Below, in pieces: positions 45,983 through 56,565 of a stretch of 64,000 nucleotides of DNA; position 1 is the first letter of the stretch; every line of letters starts with the position of its first letter. Both the position numbers and the translations under genes were made by a program. The notes beneath the pieces were generated by a model. The model was not told the origin of the DNA. It ran no database searches and saw only the letters and a program-made list of their open reading frames with translations. Origin of the DNA: Uranotaenia lowii (Eukaryota > Arthropoda > Insecta > Diptera > Culicidae). Where the stretch lies: the NCBI RefSeq assembly GCF_029784155.1, contig NC_073693.1:315317536-315381535 (forward strand). The letters run 5' to 3'.

Positions 45983-46246
45983 GGGTACTCTGTACCCACC
46001 AGTGACCAAGGCGCACTGTTATCTTTGCCTGAGTTATATGTACTGTTCCAAGGTACTCTGTACCCAGATTTTTTTAAGAATACTCCGTATCCTATTATTT
46101 TCTTTTGCCTATTAGGTATTTCCAAAGGCACTCTGTGCCGATTGTTAAGACGAATATAATTATAATTTTCTTAAGGCACTCTGTGCCGAACATATTCTTA
46201 GACACTCTGTGTCATAATTTTCTAAGGTACGTTGACACTCTGTGTC
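45983..46246. repeat. Cluster of six short palindromes with a constant TCT centre
   Basis: GGTACtctGTACC at 45984-45996 and 46052-46064; GGCACtctGTGCC at 46127-46139 and 46175-46187; GACACtctGTGTC at 46201-46213 and 46234-46246. A decayed seventh is at 46078-46092 (ATACtccGTAT). Spacers are unrelated AT-rich sequence. The stems change in paired positions. The cluster lies between the mariner element and gypsy gag. Confidence 0.85.
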
Positions 46247-46273
46247 ATCATTTTACTACAGTACTTCAAACTA

Positions 46274-47576
46274 AAGTCTGCTTCATTTAATATTGGAACA
46301 CAAACAATTGCGTGTAGTTCAGTCATTTATTAACGAATTCATAATTTGTTTTTCATACCAATGTAGCATTTTCTTTACTCTTTCATAAAAAAAATTTAAA
46401 AAAATATTCATTGCTGTTTCGAAGAAATTCTCGTACTTTTCCCGTAATACGGCACATTAGGCGGCACACACCCTTTTCGTCCACCGTTTTGGCGATTTGA
46501 TTCCACCAGTTCTTCATTTGAGTCATGTTCCTAACAAGTTTTCCCTTTGCCTTAGGCCTCCGCTTCGTGATTGCCCAGTATTTCTTTATCGGCCGGAACT
46601 GGGGGCAGTTTGGGGGGTTGAGGTCCTTCGGTATTACGCTGACCCCGTTCGTTGCGTACCATTCCATAACAGTTTTGCTGTAATGGCAGCTTGCGAGGTC
46701 TGGCCAAAACATTACTGGACGGTCGTGGGCACGAATAAACGGCAGAATCCGTTTCTGTAGGCACTCTTTTTTGTAGACTTCTGATGTCATTGTCTTGTCA
46801 GTGAGAAAGACTTTGGTTTTCTGTCCACAACTGCATATCCCCTGCCAAATCATGTACTTGCGGGCGAATTTATCCGCAAACACGAACTTAAATTTTGCAG
46901 GTACATCCCCCCGAGCCGTCGCCAAATAAAATTTTTGACCTGGGATTTGCCCAAAGTCCGCCTTCACGTAGGTCTCATCGTCCATCAGAATACATCCGTC
47001 GAACTTGGTCAGCACTTGGTCGTACAGCTTTCGAGCACGGATTCTGGCCACATTGTTCTGCTTCAGCGTCCGATTTGGCTGTTTGCTGGCTCGGAATGAC
47101 CTTATTCCTTCCCGGAGACGAATTCGTCGCACCGTACTGTGAGCGGCCTGGAACTTATTGGCCAAATCGCGGTCTGAAAGATTGGGATTCCTCTTGACGG
47201 CCTTGATGACTTTCCCACGCAGTTTCCGGTCGACAGTTCCACTCCGACGCTTCGAATGCGGCTTCCGAGCCATCGTCAATGTTTCCTTGTACTGCTTGAT
47301 AACACGCCATACGGTATTTCTGGGCATTTTAAGCTGTTTAGCTAGCTTCGATGCCGACAACAATGGATTTTCAAGAAAACTGTGCACAATTTGATCTCTC
47401 CGTTCGGCTTCCATGGCGGTTGTTTACAAAATGCTATCGTTTGGTGTTATGACATAAATACATGGTGAAAGGTAATGAATTTCCCGACACGTGGGTGAAA
47501 AAAGTTTCCAAATCCGTCCACTAGGAGCGCCACAATGAGCAAAAGAATTTGTTCCAATATTAAATGAAGCAGACTT
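46274..47576 (-). mobile_element. Complete mariner-type (DD37E) transposon, 1303 bp
   Basis: TA target duplications at 46272-46273 and 47577-47578. Inverted ends of ~28 bp beginning AAGTCTGCTTCATTTAATAT are nearly perfect. It carries one transposase ORF on the minus strand (46383-47414). Size and architecture fit the ITmD37E group known from mosquitoes (family knowledge). Confidence 0.92.
46383..47414 (-). CDS. Mariner-type transposase, catalytic third residue lost
   Basis: A 343-residue protein. The N-terminal paired-like helix-turn-helix DNA-binding region (LSASKLAKQLKMPRNTVW, NLSDRDLANKFQAAHSTVRR) recognises the inverted ends. The catalytic core has the first D in ILMDDETYVK and the second in FWPDLASCHYS. 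Thirty-eight positions after the second D, where a DD37E enzyme carries E in 'RPIE', the sequence reads RPIKKYW, so the residue is K (codon AAG). The frame is otherwise open and the element ends are intact, so the copy was mobile recently but is predicted to be catalytically dead. Confidence 0.9.
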   Translation of the reverse strand: MEAERRDQIVHSFLENPLLSASKLAKQLKMPRNTVWRVIKQYKETLTMARKPHSKRRSGTVDRKLRGKVIKAVKRNPNLSDRDLANKFQAAHSTVRRIRLREGIRSFRASKQPNRTLKQNNVARIRARKLYDQVLTKFDGCILMDDETYVKADFGQIPGQKFYLATARGDVPAKFKFVFADKFARKYMIWQGICSCGQKTKVFLTDKTMTSEVYKKECLQKRILPFIRAHDRPVMFWPDLASCHYSKTVMEWYATNGVSVIPKDLNPPNCPQFRPIKKYWAITKRRPKAKGKLVRNMTQMKNWWNQIAKTVDEKGVCRLMCRITGKVREFLRNSNEYFFKFFL

Positions 47577-47578
47577 TA

Positions 47579-48000
47579 TAGCGTATCGCCTGGTGATCGC
47601 TGTGCATGTAATCGTCACACACTCTCCAGTTCACGTCAGTTTTTAATGATGGGCTCGCAAAGTTGGTATCAATCATTGACGTTCCATATGGTATTCCATG
47701 CTTGCGATAGGTGCTGATAAATCCAGTGTTATACACTGTCGTCACCTTCAGTCTCGCGTTGTTGCACCTACTACCCCAGTTACCCGCCTAAGCGTTGAAG
47801 TCTCCTCCTATCACTACAGGGGCCCTTCCTGTCAGCTCGTGAGTGAGTTCATCCAAAATTGTGTTAAACTCCGCGATCGTCCATCTTGGTGGGGCGTAGC
47901 AGCTGCAGAAAAAACGTCGTTTATTTTTGGAATCACTAATCCGTCCCAACTAACTACCAGTATTTCCTGAATAGGAAAACGCCCCGTGACGTAAACAGCA
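47579..48000 (-). pseudogene. R1/LOA-like LINE, endonuclease part of ORF2 (truncated by mariner boundary)
   Basis: Minus-strand translation shows APE-type endonuclease: GDFNA (then a stop in place of the expected W), later NWRVCDDYMHSDHQAIRY with the catalytic SDH. The homology stops exactly at the mariner end, and the sequence beyond the mariner (below 46272) does not continue it. Several stops. The RT domain is missing. Confidence 0.75.
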
Positions 48001-48049
48001 GCTAAGCCAGACATATCCGCTGTCCAATTACCGTTTTCATACGGAATTT

Positions 48050-49090
48050 TTGAAATCCAGTTTTACTGGAATGCAATTCGGCTTATTTCTGCATTCTCGA
48101 GCGAAGTGCTCCTCTTCACCACATTTTCGACAGCTTTGTGACCAGTCAGGTCCGTTGCAGCTTTGGGATAGATGACCAAAGTCACAGCAATTGAAGCAGC
48201 ATTGCATCTGTTTCGGTATCCTGGGCGCGGTTCTAAACTACCCCAATGACCATCCAGCTCTTACAATCCCTACCGTCAGTAGCCTATTGGTCACTGTTGG
48301 TGAGAGACGAATCTTCGCTATCTACCTTCGACCGTACGTCTTTTGAACTTTTATGGCTATTGGTTCGCTACTTATGCCACTTATGCTGGAGAGTGCTTTC
48401 TCGAGCTTCTCTACAGTGGTGAACTCATCCAGGTCCTTGCATTCTACAGCTGCAATCTGCGATAGCACTTGGACGGCTGCTTCCTCACCCAGGGTATTTT
48501 CTACCAGCTCCTTGAAGTCGACGCTCTTTACAGCCGGATTTTTCTTTAGCTCGAAGAGCAGTTCGCCTTTTCGGGTAAATACGTCTTGTTTTGGTGAAGC
48601 TTCCGCCAAGAGAAGATAGTTTAGGCTCCGAGCATATCCTCCGGAACAAGTCCGCATACGTTGTACTTTCTTTTGCTTCCACGATAATAGCATCACCCCT
48701 GGACATCTCCCGTTGAGATTTGGGTTTTGGGGGTGATACATGCTTCACGACGACTTTTCATTTTGCGTTCTCTTTTCTACTTAGAACCATCTGCCAGCCT
48801 CCAGCGCCTCCATCGGCATCCTCCTAGTCCGTGCCCCGCTTTTTCTTGCTCGGATCGTTTATGACACGGGAGTCGCGATCCTTTTTTGTTCTCTTCGGTT
48901 TTGTCGAAAGTTCATGAGAAGCAATCAATTTTGCTTCCTCCAGATTGTTCTCCGAAGCCTCGGCTTTCCGCACCAGCTTCGTTCGTTCATTGACGGCACT
49001 CTGTAGAAGCACCATCAATTTTGGCACCCAGGTCTTGATGTGCGTGTGCACGTTATTGGTGCTTCGCACAAACCTGCATCTTGTCGACCA
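48050..49090 (-). pseudogene. R1/LOA-like LINE, ORF1 (Gag-like) with frameshifts
   Basis: N-terminal part: THIKTWVPKLMVLLQSAVNE (48824-49069). Central part: LLFELKKNPAVKSVDFKELV and TVEKLEKALSSISG (48322-48741). Then two CX2CX4HX4C knuckles, CFNCCDFGHLSQSC and CRKCGEEEHFAREC (48080-48210). This order is that of R1/LOA-clade ORF1 proteins, which bind the element RNA. At least two frameshifts separate the parts. Confidence 0.78.
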
Positions 49091-49099
49091 TCTTGAGGC

Positions 49100-52000
49100 A
49101 TCTCATACTACAACTGTGATCTGCTCCTCCTGAAGGGCACAACTGAGAAAATTTTGACTTTTCGAAGCTTCTTTATAGCTAAGGGCCACTCTAATGTTCA
49201 TCGAATCCCAGGCATTCAAATGTGATGCTTTTCGAAGACACTCAATACTGAAAATTAGTTTTTGGAAGATTCTTTCAAGTGATTTGAAAGTGGCATAAAA
49301 AATCTTAAAACATCGTTTGGTTTCACTGAAAGAGACCATATTCCATTGAAGTGTGCAAAATACTTATGACTCAGTGATCACTTTCGAAAGCTGCGGGTCC
49401 ACTCAAATCGTAAAACCGAGTAATGAATTTATCGAAAAACGAACCAAACCATGCATCACCGGATGAGCGGCCGTTCAAGCGTTGTACGCCATGAATAAAG
49501 CATATTTTTTGAAGTGCCACTCTACACCAAGCGGACAACCAACTAATATCTGCTGTACATATTTTATTCTGTAATCCTAGGCAAAAATAAAATGTGCCCC
49601 AACTCGCTAATAGCGCCGCGAAAATCCTCCGCTGGTTCGCGACCCTGCTGCTGTTTCTAGCTGGTGGCCTCCAATTGGAATCGGATTATTCCAGCGGAGT
49701 CCGGTAGGCTTATTTATTTGTTGGTCCCAGAACAGTTGGTTGGTCAGTTTTGCAACACCCAAGGATTTCGAACGCTTCCCCCTACGGAAGTGCAAAAATT
49801 CTCGGAGGGCTCGAGTGCGCAAAAAAGTATCCAAATGAATGATGAAAATGTTCTGCTTGGAACCCTCAACTTTTCTCTGCTCGATCAAATAAAGCCGGTG
49901 TAAAGGTTGAGCTCGTTTGGAACGAATGGATGGCGTGGGGGAGTTGGATACATCAGCAGTCAGTACATAAAACAACATTGCAACTATTCCCGCGCTAAGT
50001 GGACAAGAAACATTTCCGAAACTTGTTGGAAAATTGCAGCTGGTTTTTTTTCCTGTGTGGATACTTTCTAAGCTGATGCCACTTGTCGGAGAGTCATTGA
50101 GCAAAACGGAAAAGTGGATGAATTGTAAATTCACCCGAAAATGCTCCACATTCCCGGGACTGTTGTGCCTTTAACGGGGGATCAAAGGTTAGAATATGTA
50201 CCAAAAAATTCCTCTTCAATCCGTTCATTGTTTGCTGCTGCAGTTCGTTAAGTCAAAAAAGCGAAGGTTTAATGGGTGTTTAGTTCAAAAATTCCAAGTG
50301 CTCTTGGGATGGAAACTTCAGATGAAAAACATTAAGTGATTAAAATCAAAAGTTCATCAGCGTGGGTGCTTATGAATAGAACTCCGTATTTAGATAAGTT
50401 TTCTTGTCAGTGCTAGACTCGACTTAAGTTGATAAGCATTGATCTGAGATTTTTTATCAAGTTTGCTTGTCTCATACAATATGTGTATATCAAACAAAAT
50501 TTGGAAAAAAACAAGAGAACTTATTAGAGTCTCATTTTTCATTTGGTTACTTTCAATGTAAAAGAGAACGATAAAGAACTCGATTTGAAAATACATTCAA
50601 CAATGCACCGCGAAATGAATCCCTTGGAGAGTGAGAAAGGTTGGAATTTATGCATTTCTTGCATCCAACTGAAAGGGAACAAAGCGAATAAAATGGTACT
50701 CTGTTATAAAAAAAAATTCAAAGCGGAGAAATGCTTCCTTTCTCTTTCCTACCAGTATTGGATTAAATTTTTCGAAGGTAAAAAAGGAAAAAATCCTTCC
50801 AAAATCCTCAATGGATTAATTCCCGTTTTTACCGCTTCCAGGAGCTTGAAAAAAAACATCCAATCCAGCAAAGCTTTGACCGGTTGTGGAATGCACCGTT
50901 AAATCGGAAACCGAATCCGCGAGCCTTCTTTGGTCGGTGTAGCGCTGCTGTTTTGCAGCCACTGAAATCTTTTATCCCCGACCAATTCTCGAAGCACCGG
51001 AAGGCTGCATCTCCATACATCTGAAGAGATCCTGTTGCAATTATTGACTGTGCTGGAAACACCTTATAAATCCTTAAATTGGGATCATACTTGGAGCTGT
51101 TACCCTGGGCATGTTAATCCAATTCGGGATTTCCTTAACGAAGAAATACAAACCTTATGCTCACCTGGTCGTACATTTGCCAGTGAAATTGTTCCGGCAA
51201 TATTGACTTATACTTGTAATCGAGAAATTTCTAGAAAATTTATAAAGTTTAGAAATGTTTCCACTAATTTTCAACCATTCATCTACTCAATATACATATT
51301 TAAAAAATTCTTCTGGTCACAATTTATGAAATTCAATACACGCCTCGACATAAAATCATAAATAGAAAACTTTACTTTAAAATGATTTTACAATTCAAAG
51401 ACATGATTTGATTGAATATAACCTAACTAACATCTATACCTCAATCTAAATATCGTAAACCACTGTCTTTCAGAATCAGCAACTTTGTTGTTTGTAAAAA
51501 ATCAATGAATGTTAAAGATTCAAAAATTTCAAAGTACTCTTTACTAAAACCTGTTCCACAGCTTTGTATAGTTTCAGAAAAATATTGTCTTACAATCTAT
51601 CTAAAAATGTCATTAGAAAGAATATCAATTAATGTTTGTGTTACCAAATTTGAACAGTACTCCCGATGTAAGCCTGTTTTATCCATATCCAGACTTCACC
51701 TTGACTTTGCAAATCTGTTAAGATATTCGCTATCGCTATATGGGAGTTGGATCAAACATAAAAAAATTTCTTTTGTTAGCCCCCCTCCCCCTTCGATTTA
51801 TTTTTCGAAAATCTCTAAGAGGGAATAATTGAAGGTTCAGGCATTTTGTTGGAAAATTGGATACATTTTTCGAAAATTCAAAAAGACTTAAAGTCAAACT
51901 GTAGAAAATGGGAATTGTATAACCTTTTCTATTCCAATTTTTTTTTTATAAAACTTTCTATCTAAAAAAACTCCATTTTTTGGTTTGGTGCAATATACAT
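49100..52000. other. Mostly unique sequence, no gene recognised
   Basis: 49600-50160 and 50880-51190 have balanced composition. The ORFs on either strand (for example 49607-50149) overlap in opposite frames and show no domain. Could be ancestral host intron or intergenic DNA. Confidence 0.4.
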
Positions 52001-52004
52001 TATA

Positions 52005-52502
52005 GTGCCCCAAATGATCCGACATTTGAAAAAATTATGTGCTGCAGACTTAAATTGATCCTAAGCCTAGTACAAGGTCTCATGTCAAATTTGGGTCAGA
52101 TCGGATCACGGGAAAGGGTCGCTCAACGAGCCTAAAGTTTGTATGGGATTTTGAGACATTTTGTTCGGGAGGAACATGAACAATCAGTTTTTCAAGAACA
52201 ACTTTGGTCCCCTTCTTCGAATGAAATATTTGCCATAGTTTAAACTTTAAGAAAAACCGTTTTCAAAAGAAATCGGCCGAAGGGGACCAAAGTTATTCAT
52301 GAAAAAGTGGATTTTTACGTTCCTCTCGAACAAAAGGTCTTAAAATCTCATAAAAACTTTAGACTCGTTGAGCGAACCCTTCCCTTGATCCAATCTGGCC
52401 CAAATTTGGCATGACACCTTGTACTAGGCCTAGGATCAAATTAAGCCTGCAGCGCATAACATTTCATAAGCTCGAAATTTCCCATACAAATTTTGGGCAG
52501 TC
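52005..52502. mobile_element. Foldback MITE with ~200-bp inverted arms
   Basis: Arms ~52045-52235 and ~52265-52447 are reverse complements: AACTTTGGTCCCCTTC against GAAGGGGACCAAAGTT, and GATCCTAAGCCTAGTACAAGG against CCTTGTACTAGGCCTAGGATC. The ends carry GTGCCC / GGGCA and are flanked by TA. No coding capacity. Confidence 0.78.
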
Positions 52503-52732
52503 TACTCTACACACAATTCGAGCTTAATGGTAAGGTAGATGATTTAGGTCTTTCAAAACAAAAGTCGGAAATATTGACATCTTGCTAAAGGAAAAAAAAA
52601 CTTCCTGTTGCCTGAAGTTTAGGTAACCACTCAAAGAGATCGTCATAAAAGGTTTTCGAAATATTATTCCATTAAAGACAAAGTGTGTTTTTTACAAATA
52701 TATCAGGGTTTTTTGAGGAACTTGGTAAGCAT

Positions 52733-52788
52733 TTTTTGTTTGTTTCGATTATAGTCGTTTTAACATCTTTTTATCATTCGCGACTTAG
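52733..52788 (-). mobile_element. SINE 3'-tail fragment
   Basis: Only the last ~55 bp of the SINE (TTTCGATTATAGTCGTTTTA, then ATTCGCGACTT) is present, and it joins directly to the Jockey-like LINE. Confidence 0.8.
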
Positions 52789-52794
52789 ACCTAG

Positions 52795-54303
52795 AAGATT
52801 TAACCGTCATCAGCCTTATAAGCTCCCATGGTGGAACTCCGAACTAAGAAGAAGCCGTAATTAAGTTCGTGAAGCTCAAAAACGTTACTTCCAAGATAAG
52901 ACGGATCAAACCAAAGCCTACTTATCGTGACTAGAAGCTGACTACGAAGCTGACTACGAAGCTCTTCGTGCCTTTGAACTATACATCTTGAAAATTGAAC
53001 GTAACGTCAAACAAGATCCCTCTGCATTCTGGAAATATGTCAAAAGTCGCCGTCTTACCAACACCGTCGTTTCGTGACCGCACGTCGGAAACCGATAAAG
53101 AGTCCGCTGATTTGTATGCCGAGTTTTTTAGCAGCGTGTATAGTTTTCAATCTCCAAACTGTGCTGATATCTACTTTGATACTCTACCTTACTATAACAT
53201 TAGACTGCCACAGCCTCATTTAACTGCACTAGAGATTTTCAATGTTTTAGGTACAACCTAAACCCGTCGAAAGGGCCCGGTCCGGATGGAATTCCATCGT
53301 CGTTGGCAACAAAACTCGTCGCTTCTCTTGCCACATCGCTCAGTATGATATTTAACCGATCGATTTCTGAATATGTTTTTCCAAGCCTTTGGAAAATGGC
53401 TGCAATATCTCCAATTCATAAGTCTGGAAACGCTCACCGTGTTGAGAACTACCGACCAATATCAATTCTTTGCTGCTTTTCCAAAGTTCTTGAAGTTTTG
53501 ATACATGAAAGGTTTTATTCTGCAGCTATTCCGATAGTTACCGAATTCCAGCACGGTTTCGTTAAGAAAAGATCGACTATGACAAACCTGATGTGCAATG
53601 TTAATGAATTACTTCGCCAAAGCCTTCGACACAGTACCCCACAGCATTGCGGTTATGAAACTAGAGCGCTATGGTTTTCCTACATGGGCAACCAGATGGC
53701 TGCACTCGCACCTGATAAATCGCCAAGGATTCATCAACATCCGTGGAACACATTCCTCGGTGTTCAACATGCCGTCTGGAGTCCCATAAGGAAGTCATTT
53801 AGGCCCGCTTATCTTTGTGCTTTTTGTAAATGACTTGGCAACCTGTCTTAAGTCATCAAAGCTTCTGTATGCTGATGACCCAAAATTCTACAGAGTAATT
53901 GACTCAATTGTGGATTGTGCAGCGCTTCAAGAGGATATAGAAAGGTTATTGCTCTGGTGTGAAACAAATGGAATGAAAGTGAATGCCGGTAAGTATAAAT
54001 GTATAAGCTTTTTCAGAACCAGAGCTTCAGTTGCCTTCGACTACTCGTTCCGCGACACTACATTAGAAAGAACAACCGTGATAAAAGATCTTGGAGTAAC
54101 ATTCGATCAAAAGCTCTCTTTCGCTCAGCATATGGCAACAACAACAGCAAAGGCTTTCGCTTTGTTCGGATTCCTTCGCCGAAATACTTCGAGTTTCAAA
54201 GACCCTTAAGCTCTAAAGACTGTGTTCTGCTCGCTCGTACGCAGTGTATTGGAATACGCCGCACCAGTTTGGACACCGTATCATGCCGTTCACATAGAAA
54301 GAA
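52795..54303 (+). pseudogene. Jockey-like LINE ORF2, RT domain (first piece)
   Basis: Translation with several frame breaks gives a Jockey RT: NVKQDPSAFWKYVKSRR, RKGPGPDGIPSSLATKL, VENYRPISILCCFSKVLE, FQHGFVKKRSTMTNL, AKAFDTVPHS, SSVFNMPSGVP (then TAA where Q is expected), VLFVNDLATCLKSSKLLYADD and VIKDLGVTFDQKLSF. The endonuclease is missing. The protein continues at 61150-61744 beyond a nested LINE. By eye there are at least four stops or shifts, so it is inactive. Confidence 0.85.
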
Positions 54304-54426
54304 TTTTTTTTCTTTTTTTTTTTCTTTCTTTCTTTTTTTTTATTAAATTAAAAAAAACCTTACAACTAATTTACAATAATTATCCAGCCTGACATCCTAA
54401 GCTAACCTTTTTCTTTACACATACAA

Positions 54427-56561
54427 TTAAAAGCAATTCAAACGATCTCCAAATTCTTTTTCAAACACTTCTCGATTTTCCCATCTCAAATTGCGCATTT
54501 CTCTTTTTAATTGGTACAATGAAGCATTCGGAAAAAATTTAAAGCAATGCGTCATTGCTTTGCTACAAAACCACAGAGCAGCCTTTTCGTTCTTATTATT
54601 CGGATCCACTTCTTTTAAGAGAAGATCTTCTAGATTATTAATTTTCATTTTACACCTTTTCCAGATCATTTCTTTTATCCAATCTGACACTTTTTTAGAT
54701 TCTGTGCATTCAGCAAGCCTGAGATAATTATTATCAGCCATGGAGCACCTTTGACAATTACCATCAACCAAATTTCCAACACCATAAGCAAAAAACTTCT
54801 CTCGATTTGGTACAATATCGTTACAGAATACAAAAATCCTAGCTCGGTCCTCAGATGATAGATATTTTTGATGACAATTTTTCCAAACTATATCCCAGTT
54901 AATATGGGGATGATCTTATTTTACTTTTGGGACAATATTTTTTCTATTTAGTATATCTGTATATATCTGAGCACATTCTACTAAATCTGGGTTTGCAACT
55001 ATAGTTTTAGCTACTTCAATACTGTTTCTTAAGGAGACAGGAAGTACGTGGGGTTTGGAATAACTTAGAATGTAATTTTCTGTCATTATGTTGTTAGCAT
55101 CTTTAGTCTTCAAATTTTTCGCAAATAAAGCCATTATTTTAGACACATGATCTACAAGACTCAAACCTCCATCAGTACAGCTTAGATATAATTGATCCCT
55201 ATTTACCTTAAAAATATATCCAGCCCACAAAAATTTTCCGACTTCTGATTTTATAACTGCTATATGTTTGTTGTAAGGAGGAAATATTTGGGCCATATAC
55301 CAGAGCTTGGATAACACAAAAGCGTTAATAAGCCAACATTTTTGATACAAATTAAGATTTCTCGATCCATGTAAATAGAAAAAATACTTTATGTTTTTAA
55401 TAACTAGATCATAATTTAAATTAAAAATATCCAAAATTTTACAGCAAAATTCAACACCGAAAATTTTCAAAGAGTTAACTTCCCTAATCAGTTGGGGTCC
55501 TAGATTGCATTTGTTTAATCTAAGAAAAATTGATTTTTTCAAATTGATTTTAATCCTACCAAAAGTTTCAAAATTTGCAAAACAGCGATTTAGCAAGTCA
55601 AATTCATTGTCATTTTTTATAAAAATGTTGATATCGTCAGCATAGGCCACAGTTTTAACAAACTTATTATATATCAAAATTCCAGAAATTTCTTTGTCTA
55701 TTTGTCTTAGCAGTGGCTCAATATATAAAACGAATAGTAGCATACTCAAGGGGCACCCTTGTCGAACAGAACGCTTGATTCTAAACTCATTAGTCATAAA
55801 TCCATTAAATAAAATTTTTGATGAAGCATCTTTATAAAGGTTTTTAATGCAATTGATAAGACTTAAAGGAAAACGAAATTTGTTTAAAACATCCCAAAGA
55901 AAATCATGGTTTACATTATCAAATGCTTTTTGTAGATCAATACTGACAATTGCTCCTTTTAATTTAGCCGTTTCATTTGCTTTCATAATAATCCTTCTTA
56001 TATCCATTAAGTTACTTATACATGATCGATCTTTCCGACAAGCTGATTGCTCAGGGCCTAAAACAGAATCTGGAACTATGGCTATTCTATTTGCAATGAT
56101 CTTGGTGTATAATTTATAATCGCAGTTGAGAAGGCTAATTGGTCTGAAATTATCTAATTCATGTTTTGATCCTCCTTTATGAATCAAAGTAATCACACCG
56201 GACGCAAAACCATCAGGTGGTTGAACACTTCCAGATAAAAAATCATTGTATATTTTAACCAAATCTTCTTTAATCAAATCGAAATACTTTAAATAAAATT
56301 CGTTACTTAAACCGTCAATTCCTGGCGTTTTTTTCTTAGCACATGTTTTCAAAGTATCAAAAATTTCTTCCTCTGTTATTAATTTTGTTAAATCTGACTG
56401 TTGTTCTTCGTTAAGGCATTTTGAAATATCATTAACCGGGTTTTCATTACTATTAAAGTTACAGGATGGGTCATAATCAGCAAATTGCTTTGAATAGTGG
56501 GTAAAAATAATTTCTTTAAGAATGGATGGATTACTGGTAATTTCGTTGTTTTTTAACAATT
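54427..56561 (-). pseudogene. L1/Tx1-like ORF2: reverse transcriptase and C-terminal Cys region
   Basis: RT motifs in order: KKTPGIDGLSNEFYLKY, FRPISLLNCDYKLYTKIIAN, QSACRKDRSCISNLMDI, GAIVSIDLQKAFDNVNHDFL, RQGCPLSMLLFVLYIEPLL and TVAYADDINIF (YADD active site). One in-frame TAA at 54916-54918 separates the RT/thumb part from the C-terminal region, which carries cysteines (GNLVDGNCQRCS, RLAEC) before the final stop near 54427. Apart from that stop and the insertion at its start, the frame is intact. The reverse transcriptase would copy the element RNA at a nick made by the endonuclease encoded at 58543-59616. Confidence 0.87.
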
Positions 56562-56565
56562 TTAA

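Noticed and set aside
39061..46272. Pair of LTRs bounding the gypsy locus
   Set aside because: No direct repeat was found by eye between 39061-39980 and 45905-46272; a computed self-alignment would be decisive.
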